The notes: generated by a model from the sequence alone, not told the origin. A stretch of 63,030 bases of DNA from Solobacterium sp. (GCA_024693325.1 JAILLA010000061.1:1-63030); one strand, 5' to 3'; positions 34,365 through 44,401 are shown, counted from the first letter of the stretch. Program-made: numbers and translations.

Positions 34365-36029
34365 ATGAGTAAAGTAAGGATTTTTGCGCTTGGCGGTCTT
34401 GATGAAGACGGCAAGAATATGTTCATCGTTGAAAATGACAGTGATATCTATGCGATTGAATGCGGCCTGAGGTATCCTGAAGCAGATCAGCTCGGTATCC
34501 AGAAAATAGTCCCTGATTTCCAGTATCTGTCGGAACATGCAGATCAGGTAAAAGGTGTCTTTATCACCCACGGTCATGAAGATGTGATCGGCGCATTGTG
34601 CAACCTGCTGAAGGAAATCAATCTTCCTGTATATATGACACCGCTGACAGCCAGGATGTTTGAACGGAAGGCGAAGGAAGCAGGTCTGAAGGATCTGAAT
34701 ATACACAGGATCAGAAGGAACTCAACGTTCAAGATCGGAAAGACCGAGATCCGCACATTCGGAACTACGCAGTCCATTGCCGATGGATTCGGCGTTGCGA
34801 TCCGTACGGACGACGGTTATGTCGTCTATACCAGTGAGTTCATCGTTGACTACGATATCAAGAGCGAAGCATTCAGGTTTGACCTGCTTGATGTCACGGA
34901 TCTTGGATCCAAGGGCGTCCTTGCCCTGATGACCGAATCGGTCGGCTCGACCCGTGAGGGACACAGTGCTCCCAATCACAGGATCACCCGTCTGATCGAA
35001 CCGTATTTCGAAGAAACAAAGAACAGGATCATTGTCAGCTGCTACAACAGCAACCTCTACCGTGTCATCGAACTGGTAGAACTGGCAAATAAATACAACC
35101 GCAAGGTCATGATCTATGATGAGGAACTGCGCAATCTGATGAAAGACATGGCTGCCCTGGGATACTACAGGATCCCGGCAGGACTGGATATCGTTCCGCA
35201 GAACTTCTCAAATGATGCGGAAAACATCCTGCTGATCATTGCAGGCGACGGATCCAGTATCTTCCGTAAGGTACATAAGATCGTGACGAAGGAAGACGAC
35301 ATCGTCCAGCTCAGACCTACGGATACCGTCATCATCGCTTCACCTGCAGTGCCGGGTACCGAACGCGACGCGGCCGGTATGGAAGATGAAATGTACAAGG
35401 AAACATCCCGTGTACACGGGATCGATTCCAAGCGTACATTCTCAATGCATGCGTCCATCGAAGACCTGAAGATGATGATCTACCTGCTCAATCCGCAGTA
35501 CTATATCCCTGTTAAAGGTGAATACAGACAACTGATATCCAATGCGAATATCGCCCTGGATATGGGATATCCGGCAAACAACATCATCGTGCTTGACAAC
35601 GGACAGGTCGCAACGATCGAAAACGGACAGCTGAAACGCGGATATGATTCTGTGCCTGTAGGCGATATACTGGTAGACGGAAACGATTCTCTTGACGCTT
35701 CCGGTATGGTCCTGAAGGACCGTGAACTGCTCTCGACCGACGGTGCGATCGTAGTCGGTGTCGTGATCAACCATATGACCAAAGAGATCATCGGCGGACC
35801 TGACGTACAGTCACGCGGCGTTATCTACCTGAAAGATGCCGAGTATATTATCAAGGAGATCGGCAATATCATGGAACGCACGATCGATGAAGCTGTAGAA
35901 GCGGATCGTTATGACAACTTACAATGCCGTGCTGAAGCGAGAGAAAAGATCAGCAGGTATGTTCTGAAAGAGACCGGCAAGCATCCGATGATCCTGCCGG
36001 CAATCGTGGAAATCAATACAACAGATTAG
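34365..36029 (+). CDS. rnjB: RNase J2-like protein with degenerate metal site
   Basis: 554 residues with the full RNase J plan: beta-lactamase, beta-CASP and C-terminal domains. The metal motif HxHxDH reads HGHEDV (69-74). NHSIPDS of active RNase J1 reads TQSIADG (about 135-141), GDFK reads SEFI (about 156-159), the HxSGHA region reads FSMHAS (about 358-363), and PVHGE reads PVKGE (about 380-384). This pattern of losses recalls RNase J2, the partner subunit of J1. In Bacillus rnjB lies just before spoIIIE (with tepA between), as here before ftsK. Expected role: a structural or modulating subunit of an RNase J complex. Confidence 0.85.
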   Translation: MSKVRIFALGGLDEDGKNMFIVENDSDIYAIECGLRYPEADQLGIQKIVPDFQYLSEHADQVKGVFITHGHEDVIGALCNLLKEINLPVYMTPLTARMFERKAKEAGLKDLNIHRIRRNSTFKIGKTEIRTFGTTQSIADGFGVAIRTDDGYVVYTSEFIVDYDIKSEAFRFDLLDVTDLGSKGVLALMTESVGSTREGHSAPNHRITRLIEPYFEETKNRIIVSCYNSNLYRVIELVELANKYNRKVMIYDEELRNLMKDMAALGYYRIPAGLDIVPQNFSNDAENILLIIAGDGSSIFRKVHKIVTKEDDIVQLRPTDTVIIASPAVPGTERDAAGMEDEMYKETSRVHGIDSKRTFSMHASIEDLKMMIYLLNPQYYIPVKGEYRQLISNANIALDMGYPANNIIVLDNGQVATIENGQLKRGYDSVPVGDILVDGNDSLDASGMVLKDRELLSTDGAIVVGVVINHMTKEIIGGPDVQSRGVIYLKDAEYIIKEIGNIMERTIDEAVEADRYDNLQCRAEAREKISRYVLKETGKHPMILPAIVEINTTD

Positions 36030-36042
36030 AATGTGAGGAACT

Positions 36043-38631
36043 GTGGCAGCTAAAAAAACAACCAGATCAAATTCACGCAGTAAGTCGGCTCAGCAGAGAA
36101 GGCAGGCGGCTCAGAAAAAAGCCCAGGAAGCGGAACTGAGGAGATATATCCTGATCGTTCTGATCAGCGCCGTCACCCTTGTTGCATATATGCGCATGGG
36201 TGTTGTCGGCGTTGTTCTGAACAATGCGCAGAGATTTCTCTTCGGCCGTTTCTATTTCATCGTAATGGGCGTGATTCTGATCCAGATCGCGGTACTGATC
36301 ATCAACGGAAGGAACGGCATCACCAACAGCCGGAACCCGTGGGCGGTCGTACTGATCCTTGCAGCGTTTATGCTGATATGTTCCATGGTGGACACACCGC
36401 AGGAACTGCGCGGATGGGATATCTGGAAATCATATACAGAAGATCTGAGGCAGTATTTTACAGAAGCACCTGAAAACACCGGAGGTGGTGTGATTGGTGC
36501 ACTTTTGCTGTCTCTGACAACAATGCTGCTGGGAAGGGCAGGTACGGTCGTCGTGATCATTGTGCTCTTCATTATCGCTGCATTGCTGCTGGTCAGCCTT
36601 GAGACCTATAAACAGGCATTCGGAACGATCAGGGAATACTTCACCAGACCGCTCGAAGATGACGATGAAGATGATGAGGATTATGAGGAACCGGCCGAGA
36701 CATCATCCGAACCTGAACAGAAACAGCCGAATATCTTCATGCGGTTCATCAACTGGTTCTTCATGGAAGACGCAGATGATGACGATGAAGAAGAGGAGGA
36801 AGAAGAACCTGCACCGAAGCAGTATCTGATCCCCGAAAAGACAAAGCCGGAACCGGAGCCTGTACGCCAGCTCGGTTTCCGTATCGATGATTATGAACCG
36901 TCCACGGAAGACATGGTACCTGTCAAGAGCAAGCCGATCGAAGAGACGAAATCGATCTTCCTGAGCATCGATGATCTGGTCGACAGAAATGACAGACCGC
37001 AGGTACCCAGACAGGAGATCACCCTGGATGAAGAACCGGTCATTGCGCCGCCTCCGGTATTCGTGCCGGAACCTGAACCGGAACCTGTTGAACAGCAGCC
37101 TGCCGTACAGCAGCCTGCCGCAGCACCGGCTGCGCAGCCGCCTGTTCAGCAGACACCTGCAAGGAGATCCAACAAGCCGTATCAGCTTCCGAAGATGAAC
37201 CTGCTGGATCCGATCCCGGTCAAGCCGAAGGACGATCCTAATGTCGCGGCAGCACAGGAGAAGGGCGAACTGCTGATCCAGGTGCTGAGAAACTTCGATA
37301 TCGAAGCAAGACTGCTTGAAACACATATCGGACCGGCGGTCACGAAGTTTGAGATCCGTCCGGAATCCAATGTCAAGGTCAGCAAGATCCTGAATCTGAC
37401 AGATGATGTCAAGATGCAGCTGGCTGTTCGCGATATCCGTATTGAAGCACCGATCCCCGGTCATAATGCCGTGGGTGTTGAAGTACCGAACGTCCAGCCG
37501 ATCCCTGTCAAGATGAAGGAGCTCATTCAGATGATCCCGGAAAAGGACAAGAATCAGCCGCTGCTGTTCATTCTCGGCAAAGACCTGCTTGGCAACTGCG
37601 TGACATGCCGTCTCGACAAGATGCCGCATCTCCTGATCGCAGGTGCTACCGGATCCGGAAAGAGCGTATGTATGAACTCCATCATCACATCACTGCTCAT
37701 GCGGACAAAACCGGATGAAGTGAAGATGCTGCTGATCGACCCGAAGAAGGTCGAATTCACGCCGTATCACAAGATCCCGCATCTGATCGGTCCGGTCATC
37801 AATGATCCTTCCAAGGCCAACAATGCACTGAAGGTCATCGTCAGGATCATGGAAGAACGCTATGACATCTTCAGCAAATGCGGTGTCAGAAATATCCAGG
37901 TCTACAACGAAAAGGTGAAGGATGGTTCCATCAACAACGGAAACACACCTGCCCAGCCTGATTATCAGTTCATGCCTTATATCGTCGTCATTATCGATGA
38001 GTTGGCCGACCTGATGGCTGTTGCCGGAAAAGAAGTTGAAGGCAGCATCCAGAGGATCACCCAGCTTGCAAGAGCTGCCGGCATCCATCTGATCGTCGCG
38101 ACCCAGAGACCTTCCACGGATGTCATCACCGGCATCATCAAAGCGAACATCCCGAGCCGTATCGCATTCTCCGTATCCAGCGGAATCGACTCCAGAACGA
38201 TCCTGGATCATGTCGGAGCGGAACGCCTGCTTGGCAACGGCGATATGCTGTATATGCCGATCGGCCAGTCTGCCGCTACCCGTGTACAGGGTGTGTTTGT
38301 GACGGATGATGAAGTCCACAGGATCACAGACTTCGTTTCAAGCCAGACAGTACCGATGTATGACGATGCGTTTGTTCTTCTGGAAGGCGTAGAAGGCGGT
38401 GAAGATATCGCTGTTGTCGGCGCCGACGCTGATCCGCTCTATGAAGAGATCAAAGCCTATGTCATCGATGCACAGAAGGCATCCACATCACTCCTGCAGA
38501 GAAGATTCGGCATCGGCTATAACCGCGCCGCAAGAATGATCGATCTGCTGGAACAGAAGGGTGTGATCGGTCCTGCCCAGGGCTCCAAACCCAGAGAAGT
38601 CTTCATCAAGAAAGACAGTTCGCAGGAATGA
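36043..38631 (+). CDS. ftsK: DNA translocase FtsK/SpoIIIE
   Basis: 862 residues starting at GTG, with GAGG four bases before. Four N-terminal membrane segments (to about 200) anchor it at the septum. An acidic, then Pro/Gln-rich linker runs to about 385. The motor has Walker A GATGSGKSV (about 533) and Walker B IVVIIDELADLM (about 645). The C-terminal gamma domain (about 800-858, LLQRRFGIGYNRAARM) reads DNA polarity sequences. It pumps chromosome arms through the closing septum. Confidence 0.94.
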   Translation: MAAKKTTRSNSRSKSAQQRRQAAQKKAQEAELRRYILIVLISAVTLVAYMRMGVVGVVLNNAQRFLFGRFYFIVMGVILIQIAVLIINGRNGITNSRNPWAVVLILAAFMLICSMVDTPQELRGWDIWKSYTEDLRQYFTEAPENTGGGVIGALLLSLTTMLLGRAGTVVVIIVLFIIAALLLVSLETYKQAFGTIREYFTRPLEDDDEDDEDYEEPAETSSEPEQKQPNIFMRFINWFFMEDADDDDEEEEEEEPAPKQYLIPEKTKPEPEPVRQLGFRIDDYEPSTEDMVPVKSKPIEETKSIFLSIDDLVDRNDRPQVPRQEITLDEEPVIAPPPVFVPEPEPEPVEQQPAVQQPAAAPAAQPPVQQTPARRSNKPYQLPKMNLLDPIPVKPKDDPNVAAAQEKGELLIQVLRNFDIEARLLETHIGPAVTKFEIRPESNVKVSKILNLTDDVKMQLAVRDIRIEAPIPGHNAVGVEVPNVQPIPVKMKELIQMIPEKDKNQPLLFILGKDLLGNCVTCRLDKMPHLLIAGATGSGKSVCMNSIITSLLMRTKPDEVKMLLIDPKKVEFTPYHKIPHLIGPVINDPSKANNALKVIVRIMEERYDIFSKCGVRNIQVYNEKVKDGSINNGNTPAQPDYQFMPYIVVIIDELADLMAVAGKEVEGSIQRITQLARAAGIHLIVATQRPSTDVITGIIKANIPSRIAFSVSSGIDSRTILDHVGAERLLGNGDMLYMPIGQSAATRVQGVFVTDDEVHRITDFVSSQTVPMYDDAFVLLEGVEGGEDIAVVGADADPLYEEIKAYVIDAQKASTSLLQRRFGIGYNRAARMIDLLEQKGVIGPAQGSKPREVFIKKDSSQE

Positions 38632-38654
38632 TCCATCGGAAAGATACTCAATGA

Positions 38655-38684
38655 GAGAACTGCTGAATGCGGTTCTCTTTTTTT
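38655..38684 (+). terminator. Terminator of ftsK
   Basis: Stem GAGAAC/GTTCTC with an 11-base loop and a run of seven Ts. Confidence 0.8.
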
Positions 38685-38764
38685 CTTCGGAACATTGAAT
38701 TTGCCGGATCGTCCCATTTATGAAGAATATGGCCGGGGCGTATTTGCCGTACAGTCCCAAAAAT

Positions 38765-38808
38765 GACAAATACGGCAGTTTGTCAAGGCTGAGGACATAC
38801 GTCATAAT
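38765..38808 (+). promoter_or_regulatory. Promoter of ssb with a palindrome on the -35
   Basis: TTGTCA (38780-38785) and CATAAT (38803-38808) are separated by 17 bases. The inverted repeat GACAAA/TTTGTC (38765-38784) covers the -35 and could bind a regulator. Farther upstream GTATTTG and CAAATAC can also pair. Confidence 0.5.
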
Positions 38809-38835
38809 CCTCTTACAGCAAAGGAGAGATACATT

Positions 38836-39174
38836 ATGATCAATACACTTGTACTTGTAGGCAAGGTGTTGGAAGCACCTGAGATCCGCACTACCGCAAA
38901 AGGAAATACGGTCGCGCATTTACTGATCGAAGCAGATAAAATGTTCCGCAATGAAGACGGATCACTGTCATCGGATATCTTTGATGTAACGCTTTGGAAA
39001 GGAATCGCCGAAGAGTGCGCATCAATCTGCAGACCGGGCAGTATCGTTGGCATCAAAGGCAGACTGCAGTCTACAACAAACGAACACAACGGCAGGCAGT
39101 TCCACAACGTGGATATCGTCGCTGAAAAGGTGACATTCCTCAGTGAACGCATGCAGGCAATTGACAGACTCTGA
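38836..39174 (+). CDS. Single-stranded DNA-binding protein, short form
   Basis: 112 residues, one OB fold: INTLVLVGKVLEAPEIR, then VAHLLIEADK, FDVTLWKGIAEECA and GSIVGIKGRLQ. These are the core strands of bacterial SSB. The acidic C-terminal tip (DDDIPF-like) that recruits repair and replication proteins is missing, as in SsbB-type proteins; the end reads SERMQAIDRL. It may serve competence, repair or a special function beside the main SSB. AAAGGAG precedes the ATG, and the gene has its own promoter and terminator. Confidence 0.82.
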   Translation: MINTLVLVGKVLEAPEIRTTAKGNTVAHLLIEADKMFRNEDGSLSSDIFDVTLWKGIAEECASICRPGSIVGIKGRLQSTTNEHNGRQFHNVDIVAEKVTFLSERMQAIDRL

Positions 39175-39217
39175 CAGACAGATCCTCCTTGAAATCCTGA
39201 CTGACTGTCAGATAAGG

Positions 39218-39251
39218 AACAGGAGACCGCTTCATCAGCGGTTTCCTGTTT
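39218..39251 (+). terminator. Terminator of ssb
   Basis: Long stem AACAGGA-g-ACCGCT/AGCGGT-t-TCCTGTT with loop TCATC. Confidence 0.8.
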
Positions 39252-39361
39252 CAACAGAATATGCCTGATCCATGAACCGGAGAAACACTGAAATTGCCGT
39301 AAAAAAAGAACAAACTGGGGTAAAATAGTCATGTATTGAATTTCAGAAGGAGTATTCGGTT

Positions 39362-40549
39362 ATGAAGAAATTAATATCCGCGGCAATAGCGGGAATGATG
39401 CTGTTATCACTGACAGCCTGCGGCTCATCCGGACAGACAGGCAGCGGAGAAAACAATCAATCTCAGGCAGCTGCTTCAGAAGAAGCTGATCAGGAAACTG
39501 CTGTACCGGAAGCGGTTGAGACAGCTGACAGCACGCAGGATTATGAACCTGTTGCGGTGAATGAAGTTGTTTATGATGACAACGGGATCAGGATCACTTA
39601 TGTGGATTATCGGAAGATCTCGGAAGAAGATCTGAATGATGGAGACAAGGCTCTCAAAGTGAATCTGAAAGTCGAAAAGACAGCTGACCATGTTGATTTC
39701 AGCCCCATTAAAACAACAGTTAACGGATGGCTTACATCCGATTCGATTGAACTGATGCTGCACCCGGTAGAGATCCCTGATGAAGGCAAAGAACTCAGTC
39801 TCAGTATCAGACGATCTGTCCTGGAAAACTATAAGATCACGGATGTTGCTGAAGTAGGCTATATATTTGCGGTGAAGACAGATGATCATTATGTTGTTGA
39901 TCATATCAAGCTTCCCGTGTTTCCTGTGAATCAGGCAGAACCCGTCAAATCAACTACGGAAGGTTTCTATCAGCCCGGTGTACTCGTAAAGATAAGCAAC
40001 GGTACATCAGAAAACATGGTGGCCTGCTATCTTGTCAAATGTAAGGATGGGGAAGGGCACCAGCTTGTGCAGCAGAATATGATGTCGATGGGAGAATTTG
40101 TAGACGGCAGTTTTGCCTTTGTGAAGATCAGGGCAGGAGCTTCCGATATGCCTGCAGCAATTAAAGCTGCGTCATCTTCTGAATGGGAGTATGCGGGGAA
40201 CTATTGCCATGATTTTGAAATGTCAGACGCAACAGCAGAACTGATATTCGTTTATCCCGATTACATGCAGGGAGACGTCAGTGACCAGGTTACAGCCACC
40301 GAAGTGGTTCGAAAAGATTCTCATCTGTACGGTTATATCGGGTGGCCGGATGATCTCGGAAAACTGGATGTATACGGAACTGTTATGCGTTATCAGAACG
40401 GTGAACTGAAGAGCGTCACTTCCGCCTCCAGCAACGCTATGGATCCTGCAAAGGATGAGAATTTCCTGTATTTTGAAAACTATGACTATAACTATGATAA
40501 CGAAACATTTGAAATGGTCATCAATGCGGCACTGCAGTTAAAGGACTGA
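39362..40549 (+). CDS. Lipoprotein of unknown function
   Basis: 395 residues. A clear lipoprotein signal with lipobox LTAC (cleavage before Cys20) is followed by a Ser/Gln/Glu-rich linker (to about 60). The rest is rich in predicted beta strands, perhaps two or three immunoglobulin-like domains, with regularly placed aromatic and acidic residues. No catalytic motif is visible and I do not recognise a family. AAGGAG precedes the ATG. Single gene between terminators; it is probably on the outer face of the membrane. Confidence 0.8.
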   Translation: MKKLISAAIAGMMLLSLTACGSSGQTGSGENNQSQAAASEEADQETAVPEAVETADSTQDYEPVAVNEVVYDDNGIRITYVDYRKISEEDLNDGDKALKVNLKVEKTADHVDFSPIKTTVNGWLTSDSIELMLHPVEIPDEGKELSLSIRRSVLENYKITDVAEVGYIFAVKTDDHYVVDHIKLPVFPVNQAEPVKSTTEGFYQPGVLVKISNGTSENMVACYLVKCKDGEGHQLVQQNMMSMGEFVDGSFAFVKIRAGASDMPAAIKAASSSEWEYAGNYCHDFEMSDATAELIFVYPDYMQGDVSDQVTATEVVRKDSHLYGYIGWPDDLGKLDVYGTVMRYQNGELKSVTSASSNAMDPAKDENFLYFENYDYNYDNETFEMVINAALQLKD

Positions 40550-40565
40550 GCTTCCAGATCCGGAT

Positions 40566-40601
40566 ACAGCGGGACTCCCGGCAAGGGAGCCCTGTTTTTT
40601 T
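40566..40601 (+). terminator. Terminator of the lipoprotein gene
   Basis: Stem GGG-a-CTCCC/GGGAG-c-CCT with loop GGCAA and eight Ts. Confidence 0.85.
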
Positions 40602-40661
40602 GAGCAATGACAAAAACGATATCATCGTATATGATAATAAGGATTTAACAAGGAGAAAATT

Positions 40662-42080
40662 ATGGCTTTTGATTCTTTGAGTGATCGTCTGAATAAAGCA
40701 TTGCGCGATGTTGTCGGAAAAGGCACTCTGACCGATAAAAACATGGAAGATATGCTGAAGGAAGTGCGTCTTGCACTTTTGGAAGCTGATGTTAACTACC
40801 GTATCGTACGCCAGTTCCTGGATGAAGTCAGAAACAAGGCACGCGGTGAAGATGTACTGAACAGCGTTGAACCGGGAGATATGCTCGTCAAGATCGTACA
40901 TGACGAGATCATTTCACTGCTCGGTGATAATAACGAAGAACTGCATTTCAAGGAAGACGGCATTACCGTCATTATGCTGGCGGGTCTTCAGGGTACAGGT
41001 AAAACGACCAGTGTTGCGAAGATCGCAAGACTGTGCAAGAACAAATGGAACCGCAAACCGCTGCTGATCGCTGCTGACGTTATCAGACCTGCTGCGATCG
41101 AACAGCTGCAGACTCTGGGCAATGAGGTAGGCTGCGAAGTATTTACACTGGGTACGGGAGTCAACGCTGTTGAAACCGTACGTCAGGGAATGAAGTACGC
41201 GGCTGAAAACGGATATGACACTGTATTCATCGATACTGCAGGACGTCTGCATATCGATGAAGAACTGATGCAGGAACTGAAGGATATCAATGAACTGGTA
41301 CATCCTGATGAGATCCTCCTGACAGTCGATGCCATGACAGGTCAGGATATCGTTAACGTTGCACAGGCATTCAGTGAGGCGCTCCCTCTGACAGGTCTTG
41401 TCGTAACGAAGTTTGACGGTGACTCCAGAGGCGGCGGTGTCCTGTCCGTCAGAAAGATCACAGGTGTCCCGGTCAAGTTCGTCGGTGAAGGCGAAAAGAT
41501 CGATGACATGAGTCCGTTCTATCCTGACCGTATGGCTGACAGGATCCTCGGTATGGGAGACATCGTTTCCCTGGTTGAAAGAGCCCAGGAAAAGATGGAT
41601 ATGGAAGAGGCTGAACGTACAGCCGAACGCATGCTGAACGGTGAGTTCACGATGGATGATATGCTGTCACAGTTTGAACAGGTCCAGAGGCTCGGACCCC
41701 TGAGCGGCATTCTGAAGATGTTCCCGGGATTCTCCCAGTATTCCGACATGATCGATGAGGTCAAGGCGACAGATGCCATGAAGCATACCAAGGCGATCAT
41801 CCAGTCCATGACCAAGAAAGAACGCCGCAATCCTTCCGCTATGAGAGGATCGATGAAGCGCAGGGTCGCAATGGGTTCCGGAACGACCGTACAGGATGTC
41901 AATCGTCTGATCAATCAGTATGAAAAGATGAAGACAGCTATGGAAGCTGTCGGAAACATGCAGAAAAACGGTTCGCTGAATGAAGAAACACTGAACAGGA
42001 TGATGAACAATCTTGAGTCAGGAGGGGCACAGGGACAGCAGCCGGTGCGCCGTGTCAAGAGAAAGCGTTATAAGTTCTGA
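40662..42080 (+). CDS. ffh: Signal recognition particle protein Ffh
   Basis: 472 residues. N domain (about 1-90), GTPase G domain with G1 GLQGTGKTT (about 107), DTAGRLH (about 190), TKFDGDSRGGG (about 249), and a Met-rich M domain (about 300-460) that binds SRP RNA and signal peptides. The end is basic (RRVKRKRYKF). AAGGAG precedes the ATG. ylxM, often placed before ffh, is not here. Confidence 0.96.
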   Translation: MAFDSLSDRLNKALRDVVGKGTLTDKNMEDMLKEVRLALLEADVNYRIVRQFLDEVRNKARGEDVLNSVEPGDMLVKIVHDEIISLLGDNNEELHFKEDGITVIMLAGLQGTGKTTSVAKIARLCKNKWNRKPLLIAADVIRPAAIEQLQTLGNEVGCEVFTLGTGVNAVETVRQGMKYAAENGYDTVFIDTAGRLHIDEELMQELKDINELVHPDEILLTVDAMTGQDIVNVAQAFSEALPLTGLVVTKFDGDSRGGGVLSVRKITGVPVKFVGEGEKIDDMSPFYPDRMADRILGMGDIVSLVERAQEKMDMEEAERTAERMLNGEFTMDDMLSQFEQVQRLGPLSGILKMFPGFSQYSDMIDEVKATDAMKHTKAIIQSMTKKERRNPSAMRGSMKRRVAMGSGTTVQDVNRLINQYEKMKTAMEAVGNMQKNGSLNEETLNRMMNNLESGGAQGQQPVRRVKRKRYKF

Positions 42081-42089
42081 TGCAATGAG

Positions 42090-42117
42090 AGCGGGATGTT
42101 AATTTGTCCCGCTTTTT
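42090..42117 (+). terminator. Terminator of ffh
   Basis: Stem AGCGGGA/TCCCGCT with loop TGTTAATTTG and five Ts. Confidence 0.85.
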
Positions 42118-42159
42118 GCTTGAATAAGGTACAATGTAAGAAGAGTTGAGGTAAATATC

Positions 42160-43848
42160 ATGAATGCAAAAGAACGTTATGAAGAGTGGCTTTTAAAGCT
42201 GGACGCAGACGATCCTCTGAGAAAACAGCTGGAAGAGATCGCTGATGATGAACGTGAGATCGAAGAACGTTTTTACCAGAATATCACATTCGGCACTGCC
42301 GGCCTGAGAGGCAAAGTCGGTGCCGGAACAAACAACATGAATGTTTATACGGTCGGTAAAGCGACCCAGGGTATTGCCGAATACATCAAAAAGCATGGTG
42401 ACGTCAGCAAAGGCGTAGTGATCGCCCATGACTGCCGTCATTTCTCAAAAGAGTTTTCACAGCTGACTGCAGGCATCCTGGCAGCCAACGGGATCCATGC
42501 ATATACATTCCCGGATCTCAGGCCCACACCTGAACTTTCCTTCATGATCCGCAGACTTGGAACCGTCTCCGGCATCAACATCACAGCGTCACATAATCCG
42601 AAGGAGTACAACGGTTACAAGGTATACTGGCAGGATGGAGCACAGGTATCTTCAGGCATCGCTGACGGAATGCTGGAAGAGATCGAAAAAGTCGATATGT
42701 TCGCAGGAGTAAAGCATATGGACTTTGCGGAAGGTGTAGAAAAAGGACTGATCACAGTGCTCGGACCTGAAATGGACCGTGCGTATCTTGACCTTGTGAT
42801 CTCTCAGTCGGTCTATTCCGCTGATGAGATCGACGCGGATATCCCTGTCGTCTATACACCGCTGAACGGAGCCGGTTCGATCCCTGTCATGACAGTATTG
42901 AAGGAACGCGGATTTACGAATGTCCATATCGTTGAAGAACAGAAGGATCCGGATCCTGATTTCACAACTGTCGGATATCCCAACCCGGAAGACACCAGGG
43001 CATTTGCGTTATCCGAGAAGCTCGGAAGATCCATCGGGGCTGAACTGCTGATTGCGACAGACCCTGACAGTGACAGACTTGCGATTGAAGTGATCGATGA
43101 AAACGGAAACTACAAACCGCTCAACGGAAACCAGACCGGTGTTCTGCTTGTCAATTACCTGCTGGAAGGAAAGAAAAAAGCAGGTGTTCTGCCGGAAAGG
43201 GGTGCGATCGTCAAATCCATCGTCACAGCCGATATGAGCAGGGCTATCGCAGAAGCATACGGCGTCAGGATGTTTGAAACACTGACAGGTTTCAAGAATA
43301 TCTGCGGCAAGATCCCCTGGCTCCAGAAACACGGATATACATATATCCTCGGATACGAGGAGAGTGTCGGATACTCTCCTGCAGAGCCTGTCAGGGATAA
43401 GGACGGAGTTGCTACGGCAATGCTGATGACGGAAGCAGCAGCCTTCTACAGAAAACAGGGCAAGACACTGCTCATGGTACTGGAAGAGCTGTTCAAACAA
43501 TACGGATATTATGCTGAGGAACAGGTTTCACTGATCCTGGAAGGTCTGGAAGGACAGAGAAGGATCGCACGTATGATGGCGCATGTCAGAGCGGATCTCC
43601 CGCAGGAATTCGCCGGCCTGAAAGTCGAAAAGGTCATTGATTTCAAGGATGGATATGAAGATATCCCCGCCAGCAATGTTCTGAAGTTCATGTTGGAAAA
43701 GAACACATGGTTCGCTATGAGACCTTCCGGAACAGAACCCAAGCTGAAGTTCTATTTCTATACATGCGGTACAAGTCACGAAGACGCAGATGCGACACTG
43801 AAGGCACTGAAGGAAGAAGTGCTCGGTATCGTCAACAGCGTTGCATAA
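42160..43848 (+). CDS. pgcA: Alpha-phosphohexomutase (phosphoglucomutase/phosphomannomutase), copy 1
   Basis: 562 residues of the PgcA type, which moves phosphate between C1 and C6 of hexoses and so feeds glycolipid and wall polymer synthesis. The phosphoserine loop TASHNP (about 142), metal loop DPDSDR (about 300), sugar loop (GYEESVGY) and phosphate loop RPSGTEP (about 521) are complete. A TGAGG-type site lies before the ATG. A paralogue follows at 44548. Which of the two has which sugar is not visible from sequence. Confidence 0.9.
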   Translation: MNAKERYEEWLLKLDADDPLRKQLEEIADDEREIEERFYQNITFGTAGLRGKVGAGTNNMNVYTVGKATQGIAEYIKKHGDVSKGVVIAHDCRHFSKEFSQLTAGILAANGIHAYTFPDLRPTPELSFMIRRLGTVSGINITASHNPKEYNGYKVYWQDGAQVSSGIADGMLEEIEKVDMFAGVKHMDFAEGVEKGLITVLGPEMDRAYLDLVISQSVYSADEIDADIPVVYTPLNGAGSIPVMTVLKERGFTNVHIVEEQKDPDPDFTTVGYPNPEDTRAFALSEKLGRSIGAELLIATDPDSDRLAIEVIDENGNYKPLNGNQTGVLLVNYLLEGKKKAGVLPERGAIVKSIVTADMSRAIAEAYGVRMFETLTGFKNICGKIPWLQKHGYTYILGYEESVGYSPAEPVRDKDGVATAMLMTEAAAFYRKQGKTLLMVLEELFKQYGYYAEEQVSLILEGLEGQRRIARMMAHVRADLPQEFAGLKVEKVIDFKDGYEDIPASNVLKFMLEKNTWFAMRPSGTEPKLKFYFYTCGTSHEDADATLKALKEEVLGIVNSVA

Positions 43849-43867
43849 ACAGACGGAGGTAGTAAAA

Positions 43868-44395
43868 ATGTCTGAGGTATTGAACAATCTGAAAACAAGA
43901 CGCTCGATCCGTAAATATACGGATGAGCCTGTCACAGACGAACAGATCAGCCAGATCATCGAAGCAGGCCTGTATGCCGCAAGCGGCATGGGCAGACAGT
44001 CTCCGATCATCCTGGCAGTCACAGATCGTAAGATCCGTGATGAACTTGCGGAGATGAATGCAGCAGTGATGCACAGGGAAGGGACGGACCCGTTTTACGG
44101 AGCACCGTATGTCCTGGTCGTACTGGCGGACAAGAGTGTTCCGACAGGGATCTATGACGGAAGCCTTGCACTTGGAAATATGATGCTGGCAGCGCATGAA
44201 CTGGGCCTTGGCACATGCTGGATCCACCGCGCGAAAGAAGTGTTCAACAGTGAGCGGGGAAAAGAGATCCTGAAGCAGGCCGGTGTGGAAGGCGAATATG
44301 AAGGTGTCGGAAACCTGATACTCGGACATCCGGACACATCCGTACAGCCCAGCGCAGCACCGCGCAAAGAGAACAGGGTATTCTATATCAAATAA
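43868..44395 (+). CDS. Nitroreductase-family protein
   Basis: 175 residues from the ATG preceded by GGAGG; a longer frame from 43841 has no site. Typical FMN-binding features: TRRSIRKYTDEPV (about 9-21), AASGMGRQSP (about 39-48) and GLGTCWIHRAKE. The family reduces nitro compounds, quinones or flavins with NAD(P)H. It lies 19 bases after copy 1 of the mutase and is probably cotranscribed with it. Confidence 0.88.
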   Translation: MSEVLNNLKTRRSIRKYTDEPVTDEQISQIIEAGLYAASGMGRQSPIILAVTDRKIRDELAEMNAAVMHREGTDPFYGAPYVLVVLADKSVPTGIYDGSLALGNMMLAAHELGLGTCWIHRAKEVFNSERGKEILKQAGVEGEYEGVGNLILGHPDTSVQPSAAPRKENRVFYIK

Positions 44396-44401
44396 TGTAC
44401 A

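Noticed and set aside
36703..37629. A 308-codon minus-strand frame opposite ftsK
   Set aside because: Composition is Arg/Phe/Leu-rich from reading the acidic linker of FtsK backwards; no start signal or family motif.
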